This document shows, piece by piece, positions 17,749-25,481 of a DNA stretch of 64,000 nt. Source of the DNA: WJMT01 sp964611275. Lineage in GTDB: Bacteria; Acidobacteriota; Aminicenantia; Aminicenantales; Aminicenantaceae. Where the stretch lies: the NCBI GenBank assembly GCA_964611275.1, contig CAZSZS010000172.1, positions 1-64,000 of the forward strand. The letters are read 5' to 3'. The notes beneath the pieces are model-generated. The model was not told where the DNA came from. It saw only the letters and a list, made by a program, of their open reading frames with translations, and ran no database searches. Every line of letters starts with the position of its first letter. Positions within the stretch are counted from its first letter, which is position 1. Made by a program: the position numbers and the translations under genes.

Positions 17749-19350
17749 TTAAAAAATCAGATTTTCTCTGTATGTTCCATAGGTCTCTTTGAGTACGGAT
17801 GTGATCTCTCCGAGAGTGGCCATATCTTTGACACAGTCATATATATAGGGCATTAGATTTTTATCAGATTGACAGGCTTGTCTTAAGGACCTCAGACTAG
17901 AGCTCAGTCTTTTCTCCGATCTCAGTCTTTTGACCTGTTTGAGCTGTTTTATCTGGTTTTCTTCTGTTTCTTTGGGAGGGTGATAGATTTCAAACGGCGG
18001 CCTGTTTTCCTCAGTAACAAACGTATTGATTCCGATTACTTCTTTTTGATGGGTCTCAAGCTGTTTCTGGTATGTGTAGGCGCTTTCCTGAATTTCTTTT
18101 TGGATGAAACCCTGTTCGATAGCTGTGAGCATACCTCCCATATCCTCGATTTTTTTGAGATACCTATTGACTTCCTCTTCGATTCGATCTGTGAGGTTTT
18201 CGATCAGGTAGGAACCGCCTACAGGATCAACCACATCAGGCACACCGGTTTCATGCGCTATGATCTGCTGGGTTCTGAGAGCGATTCTTACCGATTCTTC
18301 AGTGGGAAGCGCCAGGGCCTCGTCTCTTGAATTCGTATGCAGGGATTGGGTTCCGCCCAGTATGGAAGAGAGCGCCTGAAGGGTGACTCTTACGACGTTG
18401 TTTTCCGGTTCCTGGGCAGTAAGAGTGGCGCCGCTGGTTTGGGTGTGGAACCTGAATTTCCAGGATTTTGGGTTTTTGGCCTTGAATCTGTCCCTCATTA
18501 TATCGGCCCAGATGCGCCTGGCAGCGCGGAATTTTGCGATTTCTTCAAAGAAGTTATTGTGAGCGGCCAGGAAAAAAGAAAGCCGGGGGGCGAATGTATC
18601 GGCGTCCAGCCCGGACTCAAGAGCTGCCTGGACATAGGTTATGGCATTTGCAAGAGTAAAAGCCAGTTCCTGTACGGCTGTGGCGCCGGCTTCTCTTATA
18701 TGATAGCCGCTTATGCTCATGGTATTCCAGCGTGGCATTTGGTTATGACAGAAACTGATTATGTTATTGATGATCTTCATGGAAGAACGGGGAGGGAATA
18801 TGTAAGTCCCCCTTGCGACGAACTCTTTAAGGATATCGTTCTGTATGGTTCCGGTGAGCTGTTGACCGGAGATGCCTTTTGATTCCGCCACAGCCAAGTA
18901 CATTGCCAGAATCACAGCAGCGGTTGCGTTTATGGTCATGGATACAGATACTTTTTGGAGAGGAATTTGTTCAAAAAGTATCTTCATATCCTGAATGGAA
19001 TCAATGGCGACTCCGACTTTTCCGACTTCTCCGCAGGATTGAGGATGGTCTGAATCCAGACCTAACTGGGTGGGGAGGTCAAAGGCCACGCTTAATCCGC
19101 TCTGGCCTTTTGAGAGCAGGTATCGATACCTTTTGTTTGATTCTCGAGCTGTGCCGAAACCGGCATATTGCCGCATTGTCCACAGCTTTCCCCTATACAT
19201 ATTTGAATACACACCTCTGGTAAAAGGATATTTTCCGGAATCCCCCAGATTTTGTATGAAATCAGGTGATTGGATATCCTGTTCTGTGTAGATGCGCTTC
19301 AGTTCAATAGATGAGGAAGTGGTGTGTTTTTTTTCTTTATCTTTCACCAT
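17749..19350 (-). CDS. Methylmalonyl-CoA mutase, catalytic (large) subunit
   Basis: A 533-residue acyl-CoA mutase catalytic domain. RQYAGFGTARESNKRYRYLL (near residues 57-76), AFDLPTQLGLDSDHP and GTIQNDILKEFVARGTYIFP are hallmarks of methylmalonyl-CoA mutase, which links succinyl-CoA and methylmalonyl-CoA. The B12-binding domain (DxHxxG) is absent, as in organisms that encode it as a separate small subunit; no such gene is in the window. The ATG at 19350 lies 2 nt after the eno stop. A TTG at 19356, overlapping that stop, is an alternative start. Related isobutyryl-CoA mutases cannot be excluded. Confidence 0.9.
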   Translation of the reverse strand: MVKDKEKKHTTSSSIELKRIYTEQDIQSPDFIQNLGDSGKYPFTRGVYSNMYRGKLWTMRQYAGFGTARESNKRYRYLLSKGQSGLSVAFDLPTQLGLDSDHPQSCGEVGKVGVAIDSIQDMKILFEQIPLQKVSVSMTINATAAVILAMYLAVAESKGISGQQLTGTIQNDILKEFVARGTYIFPPRSSMKIINNIISFCHNQMPRWNTMSISGYHIREAGATAVQELAFTLANAITYVQAALESGLDADTFAPRLSFFLAAHNNFFEEIAKFRAARRIWADIMRDRFKAKNPKSWKFRFHTQTSGATLTAQEPENNVVRVTLQALSSILGGTQSLHTNSRDEALALPTEESVRIALRTQQIIAHETGVPDVVDPVGGSYLIENLTDRIEEEVNRYLKKIEDMGGMLTAIEQGFIQKEIQESAYTYQKQLETHQKEVIGINTFVTEENRPPFEIYHPPKETEENQIKQLKQVKRLRSEKRLSSSLRSLRQACQSDKNLMPYIYDCVKDMATLGEITSVLKETYGTYRENLIF

Positions 19351-19352
19351 AC

Positions 19353-20648
19353 TCAAAAAGTGTATTTTGAAAAAGCTTCTTTGCCTGTATAGAGACCCTT
19401 TTGACCGAGGATGTCTTCGATTTCCATAAGTCTGTTGTATTTGGCGGTCCGTTCTCCCCTGCTTACAGAACCTGTTTTTATTTGTCCTGTATTGAGGGCA
19501 ACACTTAGGTCAGCGATAAACGTATCCGAGGTTTCTCCAGAGCGGTGTGATATGACACAGGAATAGCCGTTTTTCTGGGCGTATTTAACCGTATCAATGG
19601 TCTCTGTGAGCGTTCCGATCTGGTTTAATTTGATCAGTATTGAATTTCCTATTCCTTTTTTTATTCCCTGTTTCAGTAGGCTCAAATTTGTCACAAAGAT
19701 GTCATCGCCCACCAGTTGGATCTTTGTGCCAAACTCCCGGCTCATTTTCTCCCAACCTGACCAATCATCTTCCGCAAATCCATCCTCAATGGATATAATG
19801 GGATAATTATTTATGATATCCCTGTAAAAGTCGTTCATTGCCTGGGCATCTTTTTTTGAGCCGTCTGATTTTTTAAACACATAGTGACCGTCCTCATAAA
19901 ATTCTGATGCCGCCACATCAAGCGCCATGAAAATATCATTTCCCGGTTTGTAACCGGCGCTTTGTATGCTTTCAAATATCAATTCCAGGGCCTCTTCATT
20001 TGATTTAAGGTTAGGGGCAAAACCTCCTTCGTCCCCCACAGAAGTGCTGTAGCCGTTCTTTTTGAGATTGTTTTTCAGATTATGGAAGACTTCTGCAGAC
20101 ATTCTGATCGCTTCGGCGAAATTAGGACAGTTTATGGGAGCGATCATGAATTCCTGGATATCCACATTATTGTCTGAGTGGGAGCCTCCATTGAGTATGT
20201 TAATAAGAGGAACGGGAAGTTGATAGCTTTTTCTTTTTTCCAGATACTCGAAGAGTTCAAGGCCCAGCGCCCTGGCCGATGCGTCAGCTGCAGCCATAGA
20301 CACAGAGAGTATGGCATTGGCTCCCAGATTCTTTTTAGCAGGAGTCCCGTCCAGCTCTATAAGAATCCTGTCTATTTTTTCCTGCTCTGCAGCATCGAGC
20401 CCTATGATTTGCGGTGCGATGATTTTATCCACATTGGCGACAGCCTTTAATACGCCTTTTTTTAAGTATCTTTTTGGGTCACTGTCTCTGAGTTCCAGGG
20501 CTTCGCGTTTTCCTGTGGAGGCTCCTGAAGGGACAGAAGCCTTTCCTGATATGCCTGATTCAAGGATCACTTTAGTGCTGACCGTAGGGTTCCCCCTGGA
20601 ATCCAGTATCTCCCTTGATTTGATTTCTTTTATGGTTGTTTCTGACAT
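19353..20648 (-). CDS. eno: Enolase
   Basis: A 431-residue enolase (2-phosphoglycerate to PEP). It shows SREILDSRGNPTVSTKV (9-25), SVGDEGGFAPNL, the Mg-binding SIEDGFAEDDW, VGDDIFVTN, and SHRSGETSDTFIADLSVAL. All catalytic landmarks and the normal length are present. An AAGGGAT ribosome site precedes the ATG at 20648. It is followed directly by the mutase gene, an unusual pairing. With pckA in the same window it belongs to PEP metabolism, though not to the same operon. Confidence 0.97.
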   Translation of the reverse strand: MSETTIKEIKSREILDSRGNPTVSTKVILESGISGKASVPSGASTGKREALELRDSDPKRYLKKGVLKAVANVDKIIAPQIIGLDAAEQEKIDRILIELDGTPAKKNLGANAILSVSMAAADASARALGLELFEYLEKRKSYQLPVPLINILNGGSHSDNNVDIQEFMIAPINCPNFAEAIRMSAEVFHNLKNNLKKNGYSTSVGDEGGFAPNLKSNEEALELIFESIQSAGYKPGNDIFMALDVAASEFYEDGHYVFKKSDGSKKDAQAMNDFYRDIINNYPIISIEDGFAEDDWSGWEKMSREFGTKIQLVGDDIFVTNLSLLKQGIKKGIGNSILIKLNQIGTLTETIDTVKYAQKNGYSCVISHRSGETSDTFIADLSVALNTGQIKTGSVSRGERTAKYNRLMEIEDILGQKGLYTGKEAFSKYTF

Positions 20649-20723
20649 ATATGAATCCCTTTTTATAGAATTTTTATATGTATGAAAAAATGATATGCGA
20701 GATTATCGGTTGAGTTGAGCCGT

Positions 20724-21047
20724 CTACTTTTCTCCTTTGGTCTCTTCAGCCATTTCTTCGGATTTCTTGCTTATTTCTTTCTTTTTTTTGTCAACAAATT
20801 CTTTGATGGCTTCTATTCCGTCTTTTGACTTTGATTTTGCTTTTTGAATACCTTTCTCAGCTTCCTTGCTGAATTTATCGTATTTTTCTCTGGCTATTTC
20901 TCCGGTTCGTTCAGCCTGCTCCCTAATTTTCTTTCTTGTCTCTTTGCCCTCAGCAGGAGCAAACAGAACTCCTAATATGAATCCTGTAGCTGTTCCCAGT
21001 AAAAAAGACAAAGTGATTTCAACAGCGCTTGAGCTTTTATTTTCCAT
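20724..21047 (-). CDS. YtxH-domain protein
   Basis: A 107-residue protein of the YtxH (gas-vesicle-like) family. It has one N-terminal glycine-rich membrane segment (LLGTATGFILGVLFAPAEG, about 15-33) and then a Lys/Glu-rich amphipathic helix likely to form a coiled coil. Function is not established; relatives are linked to stress and often sit beside DUF948 proteins, as here. An AAGGAGGG site 6 nt before the ATG lies inside the upstream gene, and the two frames overlap by 11 nt. Confidence 0.8.
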   Translation of the reverse strand: MENKSSSAVEITLSFLLGTATGFILGVLFAPAEGKETRKKIREQAERTGEIAREKYDKFSKEAEKGIQKAKSKSKDGIEAIKEFVDKKKKEISKKSEEMAEETKGEK

Positions 21048-21288
21048 TCTTTCCCTCCTTTTTCTTTCTTTTTAACTGCCTCCAACCAAACCTTATAAGG
21101 GGATAGATGAGTGGCCAGTATTTTGAGCCGGGCCTGATTACCTTAGTTGTCATAAACCAGGCAGCTTCTGACAGACCTACAGCTGTTTTTTTTGTCGCAT
21201 CAAGGACGTCTTGCAGGTCATCGACTTGAGAGTTTATTTTAAGGCTGGTGTCATTCAAATTTTTTGCGAGTGAGCGGATCTCCAGCAT
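21037..21288 (-). CDS. DUF948-like C-terminal fragment
   Basis: An 83-residue frame starting at the ATG at 21286-21288. It contains a heptad-like helix (SLAKNLNDTSLKINSQVDDLQ) and a basic C-terminus, typical of the soluble part of DUF948 proteins. The expected N-terminal membrane helix lies in the same frame just upstream but is separated by a TAA at 21301-21303. If translated alone the product would lack its anchor. No good ribosome site precedes the internal ATG, so translation may depend on re-initiation. Confidence 0.5.
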   Translation of the reverse strand: MLEIRSLAKNLNDTSLKINSQVDDLQDVLDATKKTAVGLSEAAWFMTTKVIRPGSKYWPLIYPLIRFGWRQLKRKKKEGKNGK

Positions 21289-21411
21289 TGTCAGAGTCGT
21301 TTATTTAGCTGTTTTACGTAGGTGCATGTGGAAGATTAAAAAAAATGTTAAAGCAACGACCGCAGCAAAAGTCAAGACTAAAAATAAAAATTGGTTTAAG
21401 GTCAGCGACAT
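21037..21411 (-). pseudogene. DUF948-like gene interrupted by one in-frame stop
   Basis: From an ATG at 21409-21411 the frame encodes a membrane helix (MSLTLNQFLFLVLTFAAVVA onward) and reads LRKTAK, then TAA at 21301-21303. It continues in the same frame with TTLT and MLEIRSLAKNLN. Removing the stop would give a 124-residue protein with normal DUF948 layout. Either a single nonsense change split the gene recently, the assembly has one wrong base, or the stop is bypassed. The downstream half shows no obvious decay. Confidence 0.6.
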
Positions 21412-21418
21412 TTTATTA

Positions 21419-21447
21419 AAGATAAAATAAAAAAAGTCCTTTGTCAA
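21419..21447 (-). promoter_or_regulatory. Promoter of the DUF948-like/ytxH unit
   Basis: On the minus strand TTGACA (21442-21447) and TATCTT (21419-21424) are 17 nt apart. The -10 box ends 7 nt before the ATG at 21411 and there is no Shine-Dalgarno, so the mRNA is probably leaderless. Confidence 0.5.
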
Positions 21448-21470
21448 TCAAACCAGGATGATTCATTAGA

Positions 21471-21499
21471 TAGAAAAATATGAACAGAGAGGTTATAAT
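21471..21499 (+). promoter_or_regulatory. Possible promoter of the gene at 21517
   Basis: A perfect TATAAT (21494-21499) is preceded at 17 nt by TAGAAA (21471-21476), a weak -35. It faces away from the promoter at 21419-21447. Confidence 0.4.
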
Positions 21500-21516
21500 C
21501 TTGTGGTAACGGAAAA

Positions 21517-22095
21517 ATGGATTACTACTTCGTAAAGGATTATAAGAAAGACTACAGATTCTTTTCATCCCAGCCTTTTCATGAAATAGAGGTAAATTTC
21601 ACAAAACTTAGGAAAAGGTGGGAAGAAGCCAAAAGAAGGCTTATGCTTCTTCCTCAAAGGATATTAAGCCAGGAGCAGGCTTTTGAGAGGGCTGTGAACT
21701 TAAAAGAATTCAGAATCAAAATACACTACCCGGGAAGCAAAGAAAAGAGCCGAATCAAAAAAAAGTTTACATTTTTTCTTCTTAAACAAAGGTCAAAACA
21801 CATTTTGTTTCTCATCATTGAGGCTCTTCTTCTTCCCGTCAGTGGCCTTATGGCCTTTCTTCCAGGTCCGAACATCTTTTTTTATGTTCTTGCCTTGATC
21901 ATGTACACTCAATGGAAAGCCCTTAGAGGAATAAAGGTTCTCATCAAGAAAGACCACGAATTTATTGATTCTCCTTTGCTTGAGGAGTGGGAGGCTGCTG
22001 TCGAATCCGGGAAGCCGGAAGAGATGCAGGCTGCTATAAAGAAGATAAATAATGAGCTTTGTATAGATAAAATTCAAAAAATCCTGTACAAATAG
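21517..22095 (+). CDS. Membrane protein, possibly Mit_KHE1-like (K+/H+ exchange-related)
   Basis: A 192-residue protein. Its basic N-terminal half (1-95) is followed by one or two hydrophobic segments (about 96-131) with the motif PVSGLMAFLPGPNIFFY, then an acidic C-terminal tail. The LPGPN-F-F-Y pattern recalls proteins annotated as mitochondrial K+/H+ exchange-related, but I assign that only tentatively. It stands alone, divergent from the DUF948-like gene. A GGAAAA site precedes the ATG. Confidence 0.6.
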   Translation: MDYYFVKDYKKDYRFFSSQPFHEIEVNFTKLRKRWEEAKRRLMLLPQRILSQEQAFERAVNLKEFRIKIHYPGSKEKSRIKKKFTFFLLKQRSKHILFLIIEALLLPVSGLMAFLPGPNIFFYVLALIMYTQWKALRGIKVLIKKDHEFIDSPLLEEWEAAVESGKPEEMQAAIKKINNELCIDKIQKILYK

Positions 22096-22144
22096 AAAGA
22101 AAACATATAAACAACAGCTGAGAATGTTCTTTGGGCCCTAATTC

Positions 22145-22173
22145 TTGACTTTTTAGGGGTATGCACCTAATAT
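22145..22173 (+). promoter_or_regulatory. Possible promoter of the leuS operon
   Basis: TTGACT (22145-22150) and TAATAT (22168-22173) are 17 nt apart. If used, the transcript would begin near 22180 and carry the whole repeat element (22190-22391) in a leader of about 290 nt before leuS. Confidence 0.4.
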
Positions 22174-22189
22174 TTATGATTGTATTTCT

Positions 22190-22391
22190 AACCTGAACTA
22201 TTCATAAAAAAATGGCGATGAACATTTTTTTGTTTTGATTTTACTTTCATTTTAATCGCCATTTTTTTACCATATAGGCAAGCCGATCTCACTGCATCTG
22301 CTTCGTTACAGGATACTCGCGGTGAAGGACCACAGCTCCGCACCCTGTGCCTCGCATCTGCAGCAACCTCGACTTGTGAATAGGTCAGGCT
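22190..22391. repeat. Intergenic element copy 1 (terminal inverted repeats, hairpin, conserved core)
   Basis: A 202-bp element filling most of the gap before leuS. Its ends, AACCTGAACTATTCATAA (22190-22207) and the reverse complement of 22374-22391, match at 15 of 18 positions. Inside, a perfect 15-bp inverted repeat (22205-22219 with 22255-22269) is followed by a core (22270-22337) ending CGGTGAAGGACCACAGC. That core is closely matched in copy 2 at 49615-50049. No coding capacity is convincing. Confidence 0.75.
22205..22269. repeat. Perfect 15-bp inverted repeat (hairpin) in element copy 1
   Basis: TAAAAAAATGGCGAT (22205-22219) pairs perfectly with ATCGCCATTTTTTTA (22255-22269) across a 35-nt loop. 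The T-run resembles a terminator. However, the equivalent stem in copy 2 has different inner bases, so it is better seen as part of the element. Confidence 0.8.
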
Positions 22392-22399
22392 AAGTGAGT

Positions 22400-22425
22400 C
22401 TGGAGTTCGAGAGCGAAAGCTCCAG
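22400..22425 (+). other. Hairpin in the leuS leader
   Basis: CTGGAG, TTCG, CGAA and CTCCAG pair as a 10-bp stem with a small bulge and an AGAG loop, 46 nt before the leuS ATG and just outside the repeat element. No T-run follows and no T-box consensus (GGTGGNACCGCG) is seen nearby. Confidence 0.45.
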
Positions 22426-22471
22426 TTTCTCTTCCTCAGCTTGCAGGAACGGATGAGTTCAGGATAAGAAC

Positions 22472-24955
22472 ATGAGTAAAAAATACGACTTTGGAAAAAT
22501 CGAAAAAAAATGGCAGGATATCTGGGACCGGGAAAAGAGTTTTGAAGTAAGAGAAGATTCAGGGAAGCCAAAATATTACACACTGGAAATGTATCCCTAT
22601 CCATCCGGACGCATACATATGGGGCATGTAAGGAATTTTTCAATTCTAGATGTCATTTCCCGGTACAAGGTCATGAACGGATATAATGTGCTTCACCCTA
22701 TCGGTTGGGACGCTTTTGGAATGCCCGCGGAAAACGCGGCTATAAAAGAGGGTATTCACCCAAGGGAGTGGACCCTTGGTAATATAGCGCATATGAAGGG
22801 CCAGTTAAAGAGATTGGGATTCAGCTATGATTGGTCTAGAGAAGTCAATACCTGTCTTCCCGAATATTACAAATGGAATCAGTGGATCTTCCTGAAGATG
22901 TTTGAAAAGGGGTTGGCTTTCCGTAAAAAGAGTTCTGTTAATTGGTGCCCCGAGTGCCAGACGGTTCTGGCAAATGAACAGGTGGTCAGCGGGAAGTGCT
23001 GGAGATGTGATGCACAGGTTGAACAAAAACATATGGAGCAGTGGTTTTTAAAAATCACAAAATATGCGGATGAGCTTTTAACAGGTCACAAACAGCTCAG
23101 CAAATGGCCTCAGAGTGCCATCGCCATGCAGAAAAATTGGATCGGGAAAAGCAAAGGCGCTCAATTGTTTTTTAAGGTGTCCGGTTCAGATATCTCTATT
23201 GAGACTTTCACCACGAGGATAGATACGATATACGGGGCTACTTTTCTGGTGCTTTCTCCTGAACACCCGTTATGCTCAAAACTCATAGAGGGCTCGGAAG
23301 ATGAGGATTTCAAACGCCAATGGATCGAGAAACAAATACACAAACAGCGTTTGGGAGAAGAGATTTTGGACGATGAGAAAGAAGGCATTTATACCGGGAA
23401 AACAGCTGTCAATCCATTTACAAAGGAGCCTATCCAGATATGGATAGCCAATTATGTATTGATGGGATACGGGACCGGAGCCATTATGGCGGTCCCTGCC
23501 CATGATGAGAGGGATTTTCAGTTTGCAGAAAAATATTCTCTTCCTGTAAAAGAGGTCATTATGCCAGTAGAAGAGGCTCAGCATGATGAAACAGGCGGTG
23601 TTTTTACAGAGTATGGAAGATTGGTGGATTCAGGGAATTATAGCGGGATGTCAACGCAGCAGGCAATATCAGAGATGACAAAGCACTTACAGGATGAAAA
23701 TCTGGGAAAAGAGATGGTGCTGTACAGGCTTAGGGATTGGGGGATTTCCCGTCAGCGTTATTGGGGGACACCCATCCCCATAATTTACTGTAAAAAATGC
23801 GGTATTGTGAAAGTGCCGTATAAAGACCTGCCTGTGACGTTACCTGCTGATGTTGAGTTTAAAGGGGAAGAAGGCTCACCATTAGAGAAGTCCGAAGAAT
23901 TTGTTACAACAAAGTGTCCTCGATGCAATGGAGGGGCACGGCGCGAAACAGATACCATGGACACCTTTTTTGATTCTTCTTGGTATTATTTTCGTTATTG
24001 TTCCCCTGACGAAGAAAACTTCCCTTTTAAACCTGAAAAGGGGAAATACTGGCTTCCTGTGGACCTGTATGTGGGCGGAGTCGAGCACGCGATCCTTCAT
24101 CTCATTTACGCCCGGTTTTTTTGTAAGGTTTTACGGGATTTCGGTCTGACGGATATTGACGAGCCCTTTCCCCACTATCTTGCCCAAGGAATGGTGACCA
24201 AGGATGGATCTGCCATGTCAAAGTCAAGGGGGAATGTTGTTGATCCCGATGACATGGTCAGAAAATACGGGGCTGATACGGTCAGGCTTTTCATTTTATT
24301 TGCCGCTCCTCCGGAAAAGGAATTTGCTTGGGATGACAAAGGGATTGAAGGTTGTTACAGATTTCTGAACCGTATTTGGATTTTTTTCAGGGAGAACCTT
24401 GGGCTGTTTGAGAAGACCGGAAAAACACAAAGCATTGGCGATGAGGATGATGACCAGGAAAGCGTTATCAAGATAAGGACCCATCAGACTATCAAGAAGG
24501 TAACGGATGATATCGGGGAGAGGTGTCATTTGAATACAGCCATAAGCTCCATAATGGAGTTTTTTAATGAAATGAAAAAGGAGGCGCCTCAACTAAAATC
24601 AAGTCCTTCCGGTCGAAAAATATTAAAGAAAAGTATGCAGGCACTGCTGAAACTCCTTTCTCCTTTTGCCCCTCATATTTCCGAGGAATTATGGGAGGCA
24701 ACAGGTAAGAATACCCGTTTGATTTTGTCTTCGTGGCCCTCCTATGAATCCGGTCTGATTAAGGAAGATACAGTGACCATTGTCGTTCAGGTAAATGGAA
24801 AGCTGAGAGGAAAATTTGAAGCGGAAAGGAACACTCCGGAAGAAAAAATCAAGACTCAAGCCTTGTCACTGGAGCGTGTGAACAAATATTTAAAGAATCA
24901 AAAACCAAAGAAGATTATACATATTAAAAACAAACTGGTGAATATTGTCATATAA
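22472..24955 (+). CDS. leuS: Leucyl-tRNA synthetase
   Basis: An 827-residue class I synthetase that charges tRNA-Leu. The HIGH-type motif YPYPSGRIHMGH is at 41-52. Zinc-finger-type cysteines (CPEC, CWRC) lie near 160-180. A CP1 editing domain (about 220-410) includes the TRIDTIYGATF and GTGAIMAVPAHDERD motifs. DTFFDSSWYY and the MSKS signature follow, the latter at about 582-585 reading AMSKSRGN (first Lys of KMSKS replaced by Ala). An anticodon-binding domain and a C-terminal domain complete it. AGGA precedes the ATG by about 10 nt. It leads a run with lptE and holA. Confidence 0.97.
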   Translation: MSKKYDFGKIEKKWQDIWDREKSFEVREDSGKPKYYTLEMYPYPSGRIHMGHVRNFSILDVISRYKVMNGYNVLHPIGWDAFGMPAENAAIKEGIHPREWTLGNIAHMKGQLKRLGFSYDWSREVNTCLPEYYKWNQWIFLKMFEKGLAFRKKSSVNWCPECQTVLANEQVVSGKCWRCDAQVEQKHMEQWFLKITKYADELLTGHKQLSKWPQSAIAMQKNWIGKSKGAQLFFKVSGSDISIETFTTRIDTIYGATFLVLSPEHPLCSKLIEGSEDEDFKRQWIEKQIHKQRLGEEILDDEKEGIYTGKTAVNPFTKEPIQIWIANYVLMGYGTGAIMAVPAHDERDFQFAEKYSLPVKEVIMPVEEAQHDETGGVFTEYGRLVDSGNYSGMSTQQAISEMTKHLQDENLGKEMVLYRLRDWGISRQRYWGTPIPIIYCKKCGIVKVPYKDLPVTLPADVEFKGEEGSPLEKSEEFVTTKCPRCNGGARRETDTMDTFFDSSWYYFRYCSPDEENFPFKPEKGKYWLPVDLYVGGVEHAILHLIYARFFCKVLRDFGLTDIDEPFPHYLAQGMVTKDGSAMSKSRGNVVDPDDMVRKYGADTVRLFILFAAPPEKEFAWDDKGIEGCYRFLNRIWIFFRENLGLFEKTGKTQSIGDEDDDQESVIKIRTHQTIKKVTDDIGERCHLNTAISSIMEFFNEMKKEAPQLKSSPSGRKILKKSMQALLKLLSPFAPHISEELWEATGKNTRLILSSWPSYESGLIKEDTVTIVVQVNGKLRGKFEAERNTPEEKIKTQALSLERVNKYLKNQKPKKIIHIKNKLVNIVI

Positions 24956-24967
24956 AGGGATAAAAGC

Positions 24968-25477
24968 ATGAGAAAATATGGTGTTTTTTTAGTACTGTGT
25001 TCCTTCCTGTGCAGCTGCGGGTATCACCTGCGCGGGACAGGAAGTTCTCTTCCCCCGCATATCAAAAAAATACAGGTGCCTATGTTTAAAAACGCCACCT
25101 CCCGCTTTGAACTGGATGTGAAGCTCACGCAGAGTGTGATAGATGAGCTTGTTACCAGGGGGAAAGTTGAGATCACGGATAATATAGAATCAGCTGATGC
25201 TGTGCTCATAGGCGAGATCACTTCTTTCAGGGTCAACCCCATAGCCTTTTCAGGGACCACCACCGCAGACAGATATAACATCACCATTGTCGCCAAGATC
25301 ACATTAAGGGATCTGGTGGAGGATCAGGTGTTTTTTTCAAATCCGAATTTTATCTATCAAAAAGAATATGAAGTGGAAGAAGGCCTGGATTTTGAGACTG
25401 TTGAGTCAGGAGCTATAGAAGAAATATCAGAGATGTTTGCCCGGAGTCTTGTCATCATGATACTGGAGGGCTTTTAG
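24968..25477 (+). CDS. lptE: LPS-assembly lipoprotein LptE
   Basis: A 169-residue lipoprotein with signal peptide and lipobox FLCSC (Cys18), followed by GYHLRGTGSSLP, the classic LptE start. LptE plugs the LptD barrel that inserts LPS in the outer membrane. The order leuS-lptE-holA is conserved across many Gram-negative bacteria and supports the call. It starts 12 nt after leuS and ends 4 nt before holA. Confidence 0.92.
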   Translation: MRKYGVFLVLCSFLCSCGYHLRGTGSSLPPHIKKIQVPMFKNATSRFELDVKLTQSVIDELVTRGKVEITDNIESADAVLIGEITSFRVNPIAFSGTTTADRYNITIVAKITLRDLVEDQVFFSNPNFIYQKEYEVEEGLDFETVESGAIEEISEMFARSLVIMILEGF

Positions 25478-25481
25478 AAAA

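Noticed and set aside
18337..18882. A 181-residue plus-strand open frame
   Set aside because: It lies antisense inside the methylmalonyl-CoA mutase gene and has no recognisable domain.
22205..22269. Calling the A/T-rich hairpin a terminator of the gene at 21517
   Set aside because: The equivalent hairpin in the second element copy keeps pairing with other bases and a short T-run, so it belongs to the element.
22392..22471. A T-box or other riboswitch before leuS
   Set aside because: There is a hairpin at 22400-22425 but no T-box consensus and no terminator/antiterminator pair.
22188..22643. A 151-residue minus-strand open frame before and into leuS
   Set aside because: It runs through the repeat element and antisense to leuS, with no family resemblance or ribosome site.
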